Notes: a model not told the origin generated them from the letters alone. Shown: positions 1 to 6,628, counted from the first letter of the stretch. The stretch is 8,709 nt of DNA from Syntrophaceae bacterium UBA5619 (GCA_002424545.1 DIKL01000004.1:1-8709), one strand, 5' to 3'. A program made the numbers and translations.

Positions 1-80
1 TCGGGCTGTTCTTCCTGGCGCTCGTGACCTCGATTGCAAGGCTGTATCAGGAGGCCTGGGTCAAAAGAAACAAAGTGTGA
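1..80 (+). CDS. 3' end of an unidentified membrane-protein-like gene (partial)
   Basis: The frame beginning at base 3 is open from the window edge and stops at TGA 78-80, giving about 25 residues. They begin with a hydrophobic run (GLFFLALVTSIA) and end in a charged tail (EAWVKRNKV). That pattern fits the last membrane-spanning segment of an inner-membrane protein with a short positively charged cytoplasmic tail. The family cannot be identified from so little. A convincing intrinsic terminator follows at 153-197, so this gene appears to end its own transcription unit and is separate from the trp operon. Confidence that it is a real gene end rests on the terminator and the hydrophobic/charged pattern. 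Confidence 0.55.
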   Translation, partial: GLFFLALVTSIARLYQEAWVKRNKV

Positions 81-97
81 GATAAGGTATGAACGAA

Positions 98-125
98 GGG
101 GGACAGGGCAAAAGCCGCGTCCCCC
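98..125 (+). repeat. Hairpin in the 3' region of the upstream transcript
   Basis: GGGGGAC (98-104) pairs perfectly with GTCCCCC (119-125). Inside it, GGC (107-109) pairs with GCC (114-116) around an AAAA loop. No T-tract follows, so it is not an intrinsic terminator by itself. It lies just upstream of the terminator at 153-197 and could stabilise the 3' end of the upstream mRNA. That role is inference. Confidence 0.35.
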
Positions 126-152
126 TCCGCATGAGATCTTTTCATGATCTGC

Positions 153-197
153 CAAAAGCCCCTTTTACGATCGTGTCGTATCAGGGGCTTTTGTTTT
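153..197 (+). terminator. Intrinsic terminator of the upstream gene
   Basis: CAAAAGCCCC (153-162) pairs perfectly with GGGGCTTTTG (184-193) over ten base pairs, followed by TTTT (194-197). The loop holds a smaller hairpin, TACGA (166-170) with TCGTA (176-180). It lies about 75 bases after the upstream stop codon and about 250 bases before the trp promoter, so it should insulate the trp operon from read-through. Confidence 0.8.
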
Positions 198-445
198 GCC
201 AAACTACCCGAGCTCGAAACGGGTCACCCCGAATATTTTATCCAACGATTAAATCCGATCATGATCACAAGCGCCATTTACGCAACTTTCACAAACCGCT
301 CCCTTCCGATGCGGCAACATGCAAATCATATTGGCGTGAGACAGGCGATCAATGGGCAGGTTCAGCGACGATAAGCCGGATCAAAGCCTGCTGTTTTAGA
401 CGATGAAGATTTCCTTCGGGTCACAATGGCAGTCGTAATTTTTTG
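198..445. other. Non-coding stretch with no supported gene
   Basis: This stretch lies between the upstream terminator and the trp promoter. Short open frames cross it, but they start inside the terminator hairpin, have no ribosome binding site and show no recognisable protein pattern. A 10-base palindrome GATCATGATC is at 257-266. I see no match to a TrpR-type operator. Upstream control sites could be present, but nothing in the sequence demonstrates one. Confidence 0.5.
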
Positions 446-474
446 TTGACAGCCCTTTTCTTTGCTGCTATGAG
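446..474 (+). promoter_or_regulatory. Probable trp operon promoter (sigma70-like)
   Basis: A perfect -35 hexamer TTGACA (446-451) is followed, after a 17-base spacer, by TATGAG (469-474), a 4 of 6 match to the -10 consensus. A run of Ts and As immediately upstream (439-444) resembles an UP-like element. The predicted transcription start near 480-482 lies about 20 bases before the trpL start codon, as expected for an attenuated trp leader. The weak -10 lowers confidence, but no better promoter is seen between the upstream terminator and trpL. Confidence 0.65.
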
Positions 475-501
475 GCGGCCATATTTGAAATGGATGGAAG
501 C

Positions 502-576
502 ATGAAGCGCAATTTTTTCCTCAAGAACAACTGGTGGTGGCAGACCGAAACACAGGAGGGGTTTGTCCGCAGCTGA
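502..576 (+). CDS. trpL: trp operon leader peptide TrpL
   Basis: This 24-codon ORF has three consecutive Trp codons (TGG at 532-540, residues 11-13). It begins MKRNFFLKNNWWW and stops at TGA 574-576, and its role is to sense charged tRNA-Trp. GGATGGAA (492-499) can serve as the Shine-Dalgarno for ATG 502. An in-frame ATG at 490 would add four residues but has only a distant GAGG (472-475), so 502 is preferred. The Trp codons lie immediately before RNA segment 1, and the stop codon falls at the end of segment 2, the geometry needed for ribosome-controlled attenuation. The stretch CAGGAGGGG near its end (553-561) looks like a Shine-Dalgarno sequence and is loop material of the 1:2 hairpin. It is too short for gene finders and is easily missed. 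Confidence 0.92.
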   Translation: MKRNFFLKNNWWWQTETQEGFVRS

Positions 577-597
577 GAAAACTTAAATAATCATACG

Positions 598-635
598 AGC
601 CGTGGCAGATCTCTCGGGGTCTCTACGGCTTTTTT
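598..635 (+). terminator. First attenuator terminator (segments 3:4)
   Basis: AGCCGTGG (598-605) pairs with CTACGGCT (623-630), with G604-U624 as a wobble. After a single bulged C606, AGATC (607-611) pairs with GGTCT (618-622). The loop is TCTCGG and a run of six Ts spans 630-635. Segment 3 is also claimed by the antiterminator segment 567-574, so this is a conditional terminator and not a constitutive one. Confidence 0.85.
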
Positions 636-654
636 GTTTTATCCATACCCGCGC

Positions 655-685
655 AAAAGGCCGTGATTCCTCACGGCCTTTTTTT
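655..685 (+). terminator. Second tandem terminator in the trp leader (segments 5:6)
   Basis: AAAAGGCCGTG (655-665) pairs perfectly with CACGGCCTTTT (672-682) over eleven base pairs with a six-base loop, and seven Ts span 679-685. It is the strongest hairpin in the leader and lies between the first attenuator and trpE. If always active it would prevent trpE expression, so some mechanism must open or bypass it. Its 5' arm is complementary to the 3' arm of the first terminator. Confidence 0.88.
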
Positions 686-721
686 ATGGCCGCAAGCGGC
701 TTGGCGACACCAGTGCAAAAT

Positions 722-740
722 GGTTCGCCGGCGGCGAACC
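722..740 (+). repeat. Perfect GC-rich hairpin upstream of trpE
   Basis: GGTTCGCC (722-729) and GGCGAACC (733-740) form a perfect eight-base-pair inverted repeat with a three-base GGC loop. No T-tract follows, so it is not a terminator. It lies between the second leader terminator and the trpE ribosome binding site. An alternative partner for the left arm is GGCGA at 703-707. Possible roles include mRNA stabilisation, processing or protein binding, and none can be chosen from sequence. Confidence 0.5.
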
Positions 741-808
741 GGGCGGCGACTTCTTGAGGCTCTGTTTGATCGATATAACGGTTCATCATGCGAAAGGGAC
801 AAAAAAAT

Positions 809-2293
809 ATGTATTATCCTGATCTTGCAACATTCAGGAAGCTCAGCGGCGAGGGGAACCTCATCCCCGTTTACCGGGAGATCCTGGCCGACCTGGAAAC
901 ACCCGTGACGGCGCTCATGAAGCTGCGCGAAAAGAGTCATGTTTTTCTGCTGGAGAGCGTCGAGGGCGGCGAAAAATGGGCGCGTTACAGCTTTGTGGGC
1001 GCCGAGCCGCATGTGATCTTTGAAATCAGCGGCGACGACATCCTGATCCGGGAGAACGGAAAAGTTCGGCGCATGCCTCACGAGGGCCGGCCGCTCATGT
1101 TTCTCAAAGAAATGCTCGGCCGCTACCGTCCCGTGCCCGTTGCCGGACTCCCCCGCTTTTACGGCGGCGCGGTGGGATTTCTCGGCTACGACATGGTCCG
1201 CTATTTCGAACGCCTGCCCCACGATAGGGAAAACACGCTGAAAACGGCGGATGCGGTTTTTCTGATCACGGACACGATGATCATCTTCGACAATGTCCGC
1301 CACACGCTCAAGATCGTGGCCTGCGCCATGACGGACAACCACGCGGACCCGGAATCCGCCTATCGGGAGGCGGTCGAAAAGATCGACCGGCTGATCGCCC
1401 TGCTGCAGGCCCCCTTCTCTGTGCCGCAAGCCACGTCGCAGGAGGCCGGTGGGGATGCGCTCCAGGCCAACATGACGCCCGATGCGTTCCGGGGCATGGT
1501 CCGGCAGGCGAAGGAGTACATCCTGGCCGGCGACATCATTCAGGTCGTTTTATCCCAGCGGTTTCATAGGGAAAACAGTGTCGATCCCGTCAATCTGTAC
1601 CGGGCGCTGCGCTTTGTGAACCCTTCCCCGTATCTATTTTTCCTGAAACTGGGCGATCTGACGCTGATCGGTTCTTCGCCGGAGGTCATGGTCCGCCTCG
1701 AGGAGGGGATCGTGGAACTGAAGCCCATCGCCGGGACGAAACGCCGCGGCGTCAATGAGCAGGAGGACCGCAGGCTTGCCGATGAACTGCTCAACGATCC
1801 CAAGGAGCGGGCGGAACATGTCATGCTCGTCGATCTGGGGCGCAACGACCTGGGCCGGATCGCCCGGACCGGCAGTGTGCAGGTGAACCGGTTGATGGCC
1901 GTGGAACGTTACTCCCACGTGATGCACCTCGTCTCGGACGTCCAGGCGCAGCTCGCGGAGGGGAAAGACGCCTTTGATGTCCTGCGGGCGACATTCCCCC
2001 ATGGAACGTTGACCGGGGCACCGAAGATTCGGGCAATGGAAATCATCGCAGAACAGGAATCCTCACGTCGCGGGCCATACGGTGGTGCTGTCGGGTACTT
2101 CAATTACAACGGGAACATGGATTTCTGCATCACGATCCGGACGATGCTGCAGAAGGACGGGAAGATTTTCATCCAGGCCGGCGCCGGTATCGTCGCCGAT
2201 TCCGATCCGGAAGCCGAGTACAGGGAAACGCTCAACAAGGCCGAGGGAATGGTCCAGGCGGTTCGCCTGGCGGAGAACGGTTTCGAACTTTAG
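809..2293 (+). CDS. trpE: Anthranilate synthase component I
   Basis: TrpE converts chorismate to anthranilate using ammonia delivered by TrpG, the committed cytoplasmic step. The product from ATG 809 has 494 residues, normal for the family. The N-terminal domain carries the LLES motif (residues 47-50), part of the tryptophan feedback site, and NPSPYLFFL (271-279). The C-terminal chorismate-binding domain has PIAGTKRRG (306-314), DLGRNDLGR (342-350), GTLTGAPK (399-406), RRGPYGGAVGY (420-430) and IQAGAGIVADSDPEAEYR (455-472). An in-frame ATG at 788 would add seven residues, but it has no Shine-Dalgarno. ATG 809 is preceded by AAAGGGA (793-799), and MYYPDLATFRKL matches usual TrpE starts. It lies after the trpL attenuator and 15 bases before trpG, so both transcription and enzyme activity appear to respond to tryptophan. 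No key motif is missing. Confidence 0.97.
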   Translation: MYYPDLATFRKLSGEGNLIPVYREILADLETPVTALMKLREKSHVFLLESVEGGEKWARYSFVGAEPHVIFEISGDDILIRENGKVRRMPHEGRPLMFLKEMLGRYRPVPVAGLPRFYGGAVGFLGYDMVRYFERLPHDRENTLKTADAVFLITDTMIIFDNVRHTLKIVACAMTDNHADPESAYREAVEKIDRLIALLQAPFSVPQATSQEAGGDALQANMTPDAFRGMVRQAKEYILAGDIIQVVLSQRFHRENSVDPVNLYRALRFVNPSPYLFFLKLGDLTLIGSSPEVMVRLEEGIVELKPIAGTKRRGVNEQEDRRLADELLNDPKERAEHVMLVDLGRNDLGRIARTGSVQVNRLMAVERYSHVMHLVSDVQAQLAEGKDAFDVLRATFPHGTLTGAPKIRAMEIIAEQESSRRGPYGGAVGYFNYNGNMDFCITIRTMLQKDGKIFIQAGAGIVADSDPEAEYRETLNKAEGMVQAVRLAENGFEL

Positions 2294-2308
2294 AAAAGGA
2301 GAAGAACC

Positions 2309-2899
2309 ATGATCCTGATGATAGACAATTATGACTCCTTTACCTACAACCTGGTCCAGTACCTGGGCCAGCTCGGCGAGGAGGTCGCCGTCCGTAGGAA
2401 CGACGCCATCTCGCTGGACGGGATCGCGGAGATGAACCCGGAGGCGATCTTTCTCTCCCCCGGACCCTGTTCTCCGGAGCATGCGGGGATCACGATCGAC
2501 GTGATCCGGAGGTTTCACCGTGAGGTGCCGCTGATGGGAATCTGCCTCGGACACCAGGCCATCGGTCAAGCCTTCGGCGGCCGGGTCGTCCGGGCGGGAA
2601 GGATCATGCACGGCAAGACTTCCCCGATCCGCAACGACGGCCGGACGATCTTCCAGGGCCTTCCCAGCCCCTTCCCCGCGGGGCGCTACCACTCGCTCAT
2701 CGTGGAGCGCGAAACGCTTCCCGGCTGCCTGGAGGTGAGCGCGGAGACGGAAGAGGGGGAGATCATGGGGCTCCGTCACCGGGAATGGTCCGTGGAGGGA
2801 ATCCAGTTCCACCCGGAATCGATCCTGACGCCGTCCGGCAAGAGGATCATCCGTAATTTCTTGCGACTCATCGACAGAAAAGAGAGGTGTGACGCATGA
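2309..2899 (+). CDS. trpG: Anthranilate synthase component II (glutamine amidotransferase)
   Basis: TrpG hydrolyses glutamine and channels ammonia to TrpE in the anthranilate synthase complex. The 196-residue length is that of a stand-alone class I glutamine amidotransferase, with no TrpD fusion. The start reads [20 protein letters not shown], typical of the family. LSPGPCSP (residues 49-56) forms the oxyanion region. The nucleophile is Cys79 in [15 protein letters not shown], and the His168/Glu170 pair sits in FHPES. AAAGGAG (2295-2301) precedes ATG 2309 by seven bases. The stop overlaps the trpD start as ATGA (2896-2899), implying translational coupling. A PabA-type double role with PabB in folate synthesis is possible in some bacteria, but the operon position points to tryptophan synthesis. 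Confidence 0.96.
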   Translation: MILMIDNYDSFTYNLVQYLGQLGEEVAVRRNDAISLDGIAEMNPEAIFLSPGPCSPEHAGITIDVIRRFHREVPLMGICLGHQAIGQAFGGRVVRAGRIMHGKTSPIRNDGRTIFQGLPSPFPAGRYHSLIVERETLPGCLEVSAETEEGEIMGLRHREWSVEGIQFHPESILTPSGKRIIRNFLRLIDRKERCDA

Positions 2900-3906
2900 T
2901 CAGGGAAGCCATTGCCGGGATCGTCCGCGGGGAGGACCTTCGGGAAACGGAGATGATGTCCGTGATGAAGGAAATTATGGAGGGCGAGGCGACGCCCGCT
3001 CAGATCGCCGCCTTCATGACCGCGCTCCGGATCAAGGGGGAGACGGTGGAGGAGGTGACCGGCGCAGCCCGGATCATGCGGCAGAAGGCGACCCGGATCG
3101 ACGCTCGGTCGTCCGTGGTCGTGGACACCTGCGGGACGGGCGGGGACGGAAGGAGCACCTTTAACATTTCGACCACGGCGGCCTTCGTCGTTGCGGCGGC
3201 GGGTCTGACCGTTGCCAAGCACGGCAACCGGGCGGTTTCCAGTGGCTGCGGGAGTGCGGATGTCCTGGAGGCCCTGGGCGTCAAGATTGACGCAGCGCCG
3301 GAGATCGTTGAGGAGTGCCTACAGCAGATCGGGATCGGCTTCCTCTTTGCACCCCGGCTCCACGGGGCGATGAAATACGCCATCGGCCCTCGCCGGGAGA
3401 TCGGCATCCGGACGATCTTCAACATGCTGGGGCCGCTGACGAATCCCGCCGGGGCGACCGCCCAACTGATCGGGGTCTACGACCCAAAGCTCACCGAAAT
3501 GTTCGCTGGGGTCCTCAGGAACCTCGGGACGAAACGGGCCTTCATCGTCCACGGCGCCGACGGTCTTGACGAGGCGACCGTTACCGGACCGACCCGGTTC
3601 GCGGAACTCAAGGAAGGCTTGATCACAACCTATGACATCGACCCCATGGAACTCTTCGGCGGGATCGCCGATTCCGCAGACCTCCGGGGCGGGGATGCGG
3701 AGGCCAACGCCCGAATCACGACAGAGATCTTGAACGGCGAAACCGGAGCGCGTCGCAGAATCGTCGTCTTCAACGCCGCGCTCGCCATCGTTGCAGGGGG
3801 GCGGTCGGGAACGATCAAGGAGGGAATCGCGGTCGCTGAAGGCTGCATCGACAGCGGCGCGGCCCTGAAAAAATTGCGGGGGTTGATCGAGCACAGCCAC
3901 AGTTGA
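2896..3906 (+). CDS. trpD: Anthranilate phosphoribosyltransferase
   Basis: TrpD transfers phosphoribose from PRPP to anthranilate, giving N-(5-phosphoribosyl)anthranilate. The 336-residue product has the helical N-terminal domain (about 1-70) and then the nucleoside phosphorylase-like domain. DTCGTGGDG (77-85) followed by STFNIST is the PRPP-binding loop, and KHGNRAVSS (108-116) is the second conserved loop. [17 protein letters not shown] (154-170) followed by [14 protein letters not shown] carries anthranilate-binding residues. Asp225-Glu226 in [11 protein letters not shown] is the expected metal site. The start codon overlaps the trpG stop by four bases. A Shine-Dalgarno-like AGAGAGG (2880-2886) lies within the end of trpG. 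Length and motifs are normal. Confidence 0.96.
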   Translation: MIREAIAGIVRGEDLRETEMMSVMKEIMEGEATPAQIAAFMTALRIKGETVEEVTGAARIMRQKATRIDARSSVVVDTCGTGGDGRSTFNISTTAAFVVAAAGLTVAKHGNRAVSSGCGSADVLEALGVKIDAAPEIVEECLQQIGIGFLFAPRLHGAMKYAIGPRREIGIRTIFNMLGPLTNPAGATAQLIGVYDPKLTEMFAGVLRNLGTKRAFIVHGADGLDEATVTGPTRFAELKEGLITTYDIDPMELFGGIADSADLRGGDAEANARITTEILNGETGARRRIVVFNAALAIVAGGRSGTIKEGIAVAEGCIDSGAALKKLRGLIEHSHS

Positions 3907-3913
3907 GGCTGGT

Positions 3914-4687
3914 ATGATACTGGATACCATTGTCGAGAACAAGCGCAGAGAAGTGGCGGAGCGAAAAACGCTGCGGCCGCTGACCGATCTGGAGAGGATG
4001 ATCGCCGGGTGCCCCCCGGCCCGCGATTTCGCAAGGGCGATCGGTGGAAGAGACTGCGCGATCATCGCCGAAGTGAAGCGACGTTCCCCCTCACGGGGCG
4101 AGCTGCGGGCGGATTTTGATTCCGTCCGAATCGCGCGGGAATATGAACATTATGGGGCGGCGGCCGTATCCGTCCTCACCGATGCGACCTTCTTCGGGGG
4201 GAGCAACGGGGATCTTATCGCCGTGAGGAAGGCAATCGCACTTCCAGTCCTGAGGAAGGAGTTCATCATCGACCCCTGGCAGATCCACGAGACACGGGCG
4301 ATCGGCGCGGACGCACTCCTGCTCATCGCGGCCATCCTCAGCACGAACGAGATGAGGGAGTATCGCGAACTCGCCGCTGCGCTGGGGCTCGCCTCCCTGG
4401 TCGAGGTCCACGACCGGCGGGAGTTGGAGGCAGCCCTGAGCTCCGGCGCGGAGATTATCGGAGTAAACAACCGGGACTTGAAGACCTTCGTGACCGACAT
4501 CACAACATCGAACACGCTCGCACCCATCGTCCCGGCGGGGAAGATCGTGGTTGCCGAAAGCGGGATCCGTTCGCGGCGGGATATCGAGGCCCTCATGGGA
4601 ACGGGTATCCGCGCCTTCCTGATCGGCGAGACGCTCGTCGCGTCGCCCGACATCGGAGCTGCACTGAAGGGATTGTTGAACCCATGA
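3914..4687 (+). CDS. trpC: Indole-3-glycerol phosphate synthase
   Basis: TrpC closes the pyrrole ring of CdRP to give indole-3-glycerol phosphate with loss of CO2 and water. The 257-residue product is a single (beta/alpha)8 barrel, not the TrpC-TrpF fusion of enteric bacteria. Visible active-site elements are Glu53 and Lys55 in IIAEVKRRSPSRG, Lys115 in VLRKEFIIDPWQIHETRAIGAD, Glu164 in LVEVHD, the Asn pair in GVNNRDL (183-189), and Glu215-Ser216 in AESGI. It begins seven bases after the trpD stop, with only a weak GAGG-like site overlapping that stop (3905-3908), so translation may depend on coupling from trpD. Its stop overlaps the trpF start as ATGA (4684-4687). Confidence 0.96.
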   Translation: MILDTIVENKRREVAERKTLRPLTDLERMIAGCPPARDFARAIGGRDCAIIAEVKRRSPSRGELRADFDSVRIAREYEHYGAAAVSVLTDATFFGGSNGDLIAVRKAIALPVLRKEFIIDPWQIHETRAIGADALLLIAAILSTNEMREYRELAAALGLASLVEVHDRRELEAALSSGAEIIGVNNRDLKTFVTDITTSNTLAPIVPAGKIVVAESGIRSRRDIEALMGTGIRAFLIGETLVASPDIGAALKGLLNP

Positions 4688-5427
4688 CCGAGATCAAGAT
4701 CTGCGGGATCACTCGCATCGAAGACGCGCTCTGCGCCTCCGAGTGCGGAGCGGACGCCGTCGGGTTCATCTTCCACCCGCCAAGCCCCCGGTACATCACA
4801 GCCGAAAAGACGAAGGCGATCATCACGGAGCTCCCGGAGGGGATCGTAACGGTCGGCGTCTTCGTCAACCGCGAGGCCCAAGAGGTCGCGCGGACGGCCA
4901 ACGATTGCGGCCTCGACCTGATCCAGTTCCACGGCGACGAATCGCCCGAATACTGTCGCTGGTTCCCGGCGGAGCGGATCATCAAAGCCGTCTCTCTCCG
5001 GACGCCCGGAGATCTCCGGACGCTCACCGCCTACAGGGTCCGGGCCTTCCTGGTCGACACCCGCGATTCCGGCCGTTACGGGGGCACGGGGAAGCGGGCC
5101 GACTGGGAGCTCGCGGCCGAACTCGGGAAGGCTCACCCGCTGATCCTCGCCGGCGGTCTCGACGCGGACAACATCGCGGAGGCCCTCGCCGCCGTCGCCC
5201 CCGGGGCCGTGGACATCAACAGCGGCTGCGAGTCGGCGCCGGGGATCAAGGACCACGACCGGTTGCGGCAGATTGTCGGGATGATTCAGGGAATGACTCG
5301 GAGGATGATCCACGCCGGCGGAGCGCCCGGGCCCAACGTCATCTTTGACAACTTCGGAAAAAGTAAATTTTCCCCTCCCCCGGCGGGAATAAGGGGAGGG
5401 GGAGGGAATTTTGGAAAGGAAAAATGA
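4684..5427 (+). CDS. trpF: Phosphoribosylanthranilate isomerase with non-canonical C-terminal tail
   Basis: TrpF isomerises N-(5-phosphoribosyl)anthranilate to CdRP. The barrel carries the general base Cys7 in KICGIT, the general acid Asp125 in [20 protein letters not shown] (81-91), GGTGK (133-137), [14 protein letters not shown] (155-168) and [14 protein letters not shown] (177-190). Canonical TrpF proteins run to about 200-210 residues and usually end shortly after the segment matching [10 protein letters not shown]. This one has 247. The roughly 44 extra residues (204-247) include a low-complexity [20 protein letters not shown] encoded by a GC-rich palindrome (5365-5412). The likely explanation is that a repeat near or over the original stop carried the frame on to TGA 5425-5427. 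The catalytic core looks intact, so activity is expected. The start overlaps the trpC stop by four bases, and the stop lies four bases before trpB ATG 5432. Confidence 0.94.
   Translation: MTEIKICGITRIEDALCASECGADAVGFIFHPPSPRYITAEKTKAIITELPEGIVTVGVFVNREAQEVARTANDCGLDLIQFHGDESPEYCRWFPAERIIKAVSLRTPGDLRTLTAYRVRAFLVDTRDSGRYGGTGKRADWELAAELGKAHPLILAGGLDADNIAEALAAVAPGAVDINSGCESAPGIKDHDRLRQIVGMIQGMTRRMIHAGGAPGPNVIFDNFGKSKFSPPPAGIRGGGGNFGKEK
5365..5412. repeat. GC-rich palindromic (REP-like) element at the trpF/trpB junction
   Basis: The left arm AAATTTTCCCCTCCCCC (5365-5381) is complementary to the right arm GGGGGAGGGAATTT (5398-5411). CCCTCCCCC (5373-5381) pairs with GGGGGAGGG (5398-5406). AAATT (5365-5369) pairs with AATTT (5407-5411), leaving three bulged bases. 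The loop region contains GGCGGG and AAGGGGAGG. Dense C-runs followed by G-runs around a GGCGGG core resemble dispersed intergenic repeats I recall from deltaproteobacterial genomes. That resemblance is from memory and not a database match. The element lies inside the last codons of trpF and immediately before the trpB ribosome binding site, so an RNA hairpin here could affect the TrpF:TrpB ratio. Confidence 0.7.
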
Positions 5428-5431
5428 ACCC

Positions 5432-6628
5432 ATGACTCGAACACAACCGGACAGACACGGCCATTTCGGGGTCTTCGGGGGGCGCTATGCGGCGGAAACC
5501 CTGATGCCCGCCCTGCTGGAACTGGAGGCGGCTTATCGCGAAGCCCGGAGGGATGCTTCCTTCAAAAAGGAGTTTGACTTTTATCTCCGTGAGTACGCGG
5601 GGCGGGAAACGCCTCTCTACGAAGCGAGGCGGCTCACCGAGGTTCTCGGCGGCGCGAAGATTTATCTGAAACGGGAGGACATGAACCACACGGGGTCGCA
5701 CAAGATCAACAACACATTGGGGCAAGTCCTTCTCGCCCGGCGGATGGGAAGGAAAAAGGTTATCGCTGAGACCGGGGCGGGCCAGCACGGCGTGGCGACG
5801 GCAACGGCGGCGGCGTTGTTCGGCATGGAATGCCGGATTTTCATGGGCGAAGAGGACATCCGGCGGCAGGTCCACAACGTCCATCGGATGAATATCCTCG
5901 GTGCCAAGGTCGTTCCCGTCGCCGCCGGGACGGCGACTCTCAAGGATGCAATGAATGAGGCGATGCGGGCCTGGGTCACATCGGTCCGTGATACCTTCTA
6001 TGTGATCGGCACCACGGCCGGCCCTCACCCCTATCCGGTCATGGTCCGTGATTTCCAGAGCGTCATTGGCCGGGAAGCGAGGCGGCAGATTCTGAAAAAG
6101 GAAGGACGGCTCCCCGATCTCCTCATCGCCTGCATCGGCGGCGGAAGCAACGCGCTGGGTTTCTTCCACCCCTTCCTGGGAGATGCCGGTGTATTGCTGA
6201 CCGGCGTCGAGGCAGCCGGAAAAGGGCTCGATACCCGGTTCCACGCGGCCAGTATCACGGCCGGAAGAATCGGCGTCCTTCATGGGAACAAGACCTACCT
6301 CCTCCAAGACGAACACGGCCAGGTCCGGGACGCATATGCGATCGCCGCCGGCCTCGACTATCCCGGCGTGGGGCCGGAGCATGCCTGGCTCCACGATACT
6401 GGGCGAGCCCGCTACGTCTCCGTTACCGATGAAGAGGCGGTAGAGGCCTTCATGACCCTCTCCCGGCAGGAGGGGATCATCCCCGCACTGGAGAGCGCTC
6501 ATGCCGTCGCCCATGCGATGAAAACGGTGCCCGCCATGGCCAGGGACCGAATTGTGATCATCAACCTCTCCGGCCGGGGAGACAAGGATGCGGAAACTAT
6601 CGCCGAACGAAGAGAGGGAAGGGGATGA
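5432..6628 (+). CDS. trpB: Tryptophan synthase beta chain
   Basis: TrpB is the PLP-dependent subunit that condenses indole, channelled from TrpA, with serine to give L-tryptophan. The product from ATG 5432 has 398 residues, typical of the main TrpB type. [18 protein letters not shown] (11-28) is the characteristic N-terminus. Lys91 in HTGSHKINN binds PLP, Glu113 in AETGAGQHG is the catalytic acid/base, and GGGSN (236-240) binds the PLP phosphate. A longer frame from TTG 5411 adds seven residues (MERKNEP). It would overlap both trpF and the palindrome and has no ribosome binding site, so ATG 5432, with GGAAAGGA (5413-5420) upstream, is preferred. The stop overlaps the trpA start as ATGA (6625-6628). 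Confidence 0.97.
   Translation: MTRTQPDRHGHFGVFGGRYAAETLMPALLELEAAYREARRDASFKKEFDFYLREYAGRETPLYEARRLTEVLGGAKIYLKREDMNHTGSHKINNTLGQVLLARRMGRKKVIAETGAGQHGVATATAAALFGMECRIFMGEEDIRRQVHNVHRMNILGAKVVPVAAGTATLKDAMNEAMRAWVTSVRDTFYVIGTTAGPHPYPVMVRDFQSVIGREARRQILKKEGRLPDLLIACIGGGSNALGFFHPFLGDAGVLLTGVEAAGKGLDTRFHAASITAGRIGVLHGNKTYLLQDEHGQVRDAYAIAAGLDYPGVGPEHAWLHDTGRARYVSVTDEEAVEAFMTLSRQEGIIPALESAHAVAHAMKTVPAMARDRIVIINLSGRGDKDAETIAERREGRG

Larger units (their letters stand above)
537..685 (+). promoter_or_regulatory. trp attenuator with alternative hairpins (two tandem terminators)
   Basis: The sequence supports mutually exclusive RNA pairings. 1:2 pairs 540-551 with 561-570: G540-C570, C541-G569, an A542/C568 mismatch, GAC (543-545) with GTC (565-567), a CG bulge, and AAAC (548-551) with GTTT (561-564). 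2:3, the antiterminator, pairs CCGCAGCT (567-574) with AGCCGTGG (598-605) with one A/C mismatch and one G-U. 3:4 is the first terminator (598-630) and 5:6 the second (655-682). 4:5 pairs 624-634 with 655-665 over 11 base pairs, two of them G-U. A ribosome stalled on the Trp codons at 532-540 would free segment 2 to capture segment 3. A ribosome at the stop codon (574-576) would cover segment 2 and allow termination. GTGGCAGA occurs in both segment 1 (537-544) and segment 3 (602-609), as expected for competitors for segment 2. The classical part is well supported. The 4:5 relay is inference from complementarity. Confidence 0.8.

Noticed and set aside
89..406. Open frames of 105 and 76 codons upstream of the trp promoter
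   Set aside because: They run through the terminator hairpin at 153-197, lack ribosome binding sites and show no protein-like pattern. They are best explained as chance frames in non-coding DNA.
200..480. TrpR operator
   Set aside because: I looked for a CTAGTTAACTAG-like palindrome near the promoter and found none. ACTAGT near 8651 is unrelated to the trp promoter.
563..586. Second tiny ORF from TTG 563 behind the AGGAGGGG sequence in trpL
   Set aside because: The spacing to the Shine-Dalgarno-like sequence is too short, and the ORF has only seven codons.
751..779. Internal promoter before trpE (TATAAC at 774-779)
   Set aside because: The -10 is good, but the only partner at 17 bases, TTCTTG (751-756), is a poor -35, and the better TTGAGG (754-759) is only 14 bases away. 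Not strong enough to list, although an attenuator-independent promoter here would be important if real.
4150..5433. Long minus-strand open frame opposite trpC and trpF
   Set aside because: It is antisense to two well-supported enzymes and is rich in Arg, Asp, Gly and Pro, as expected for a shadow frame in GC-rich coding DNA.
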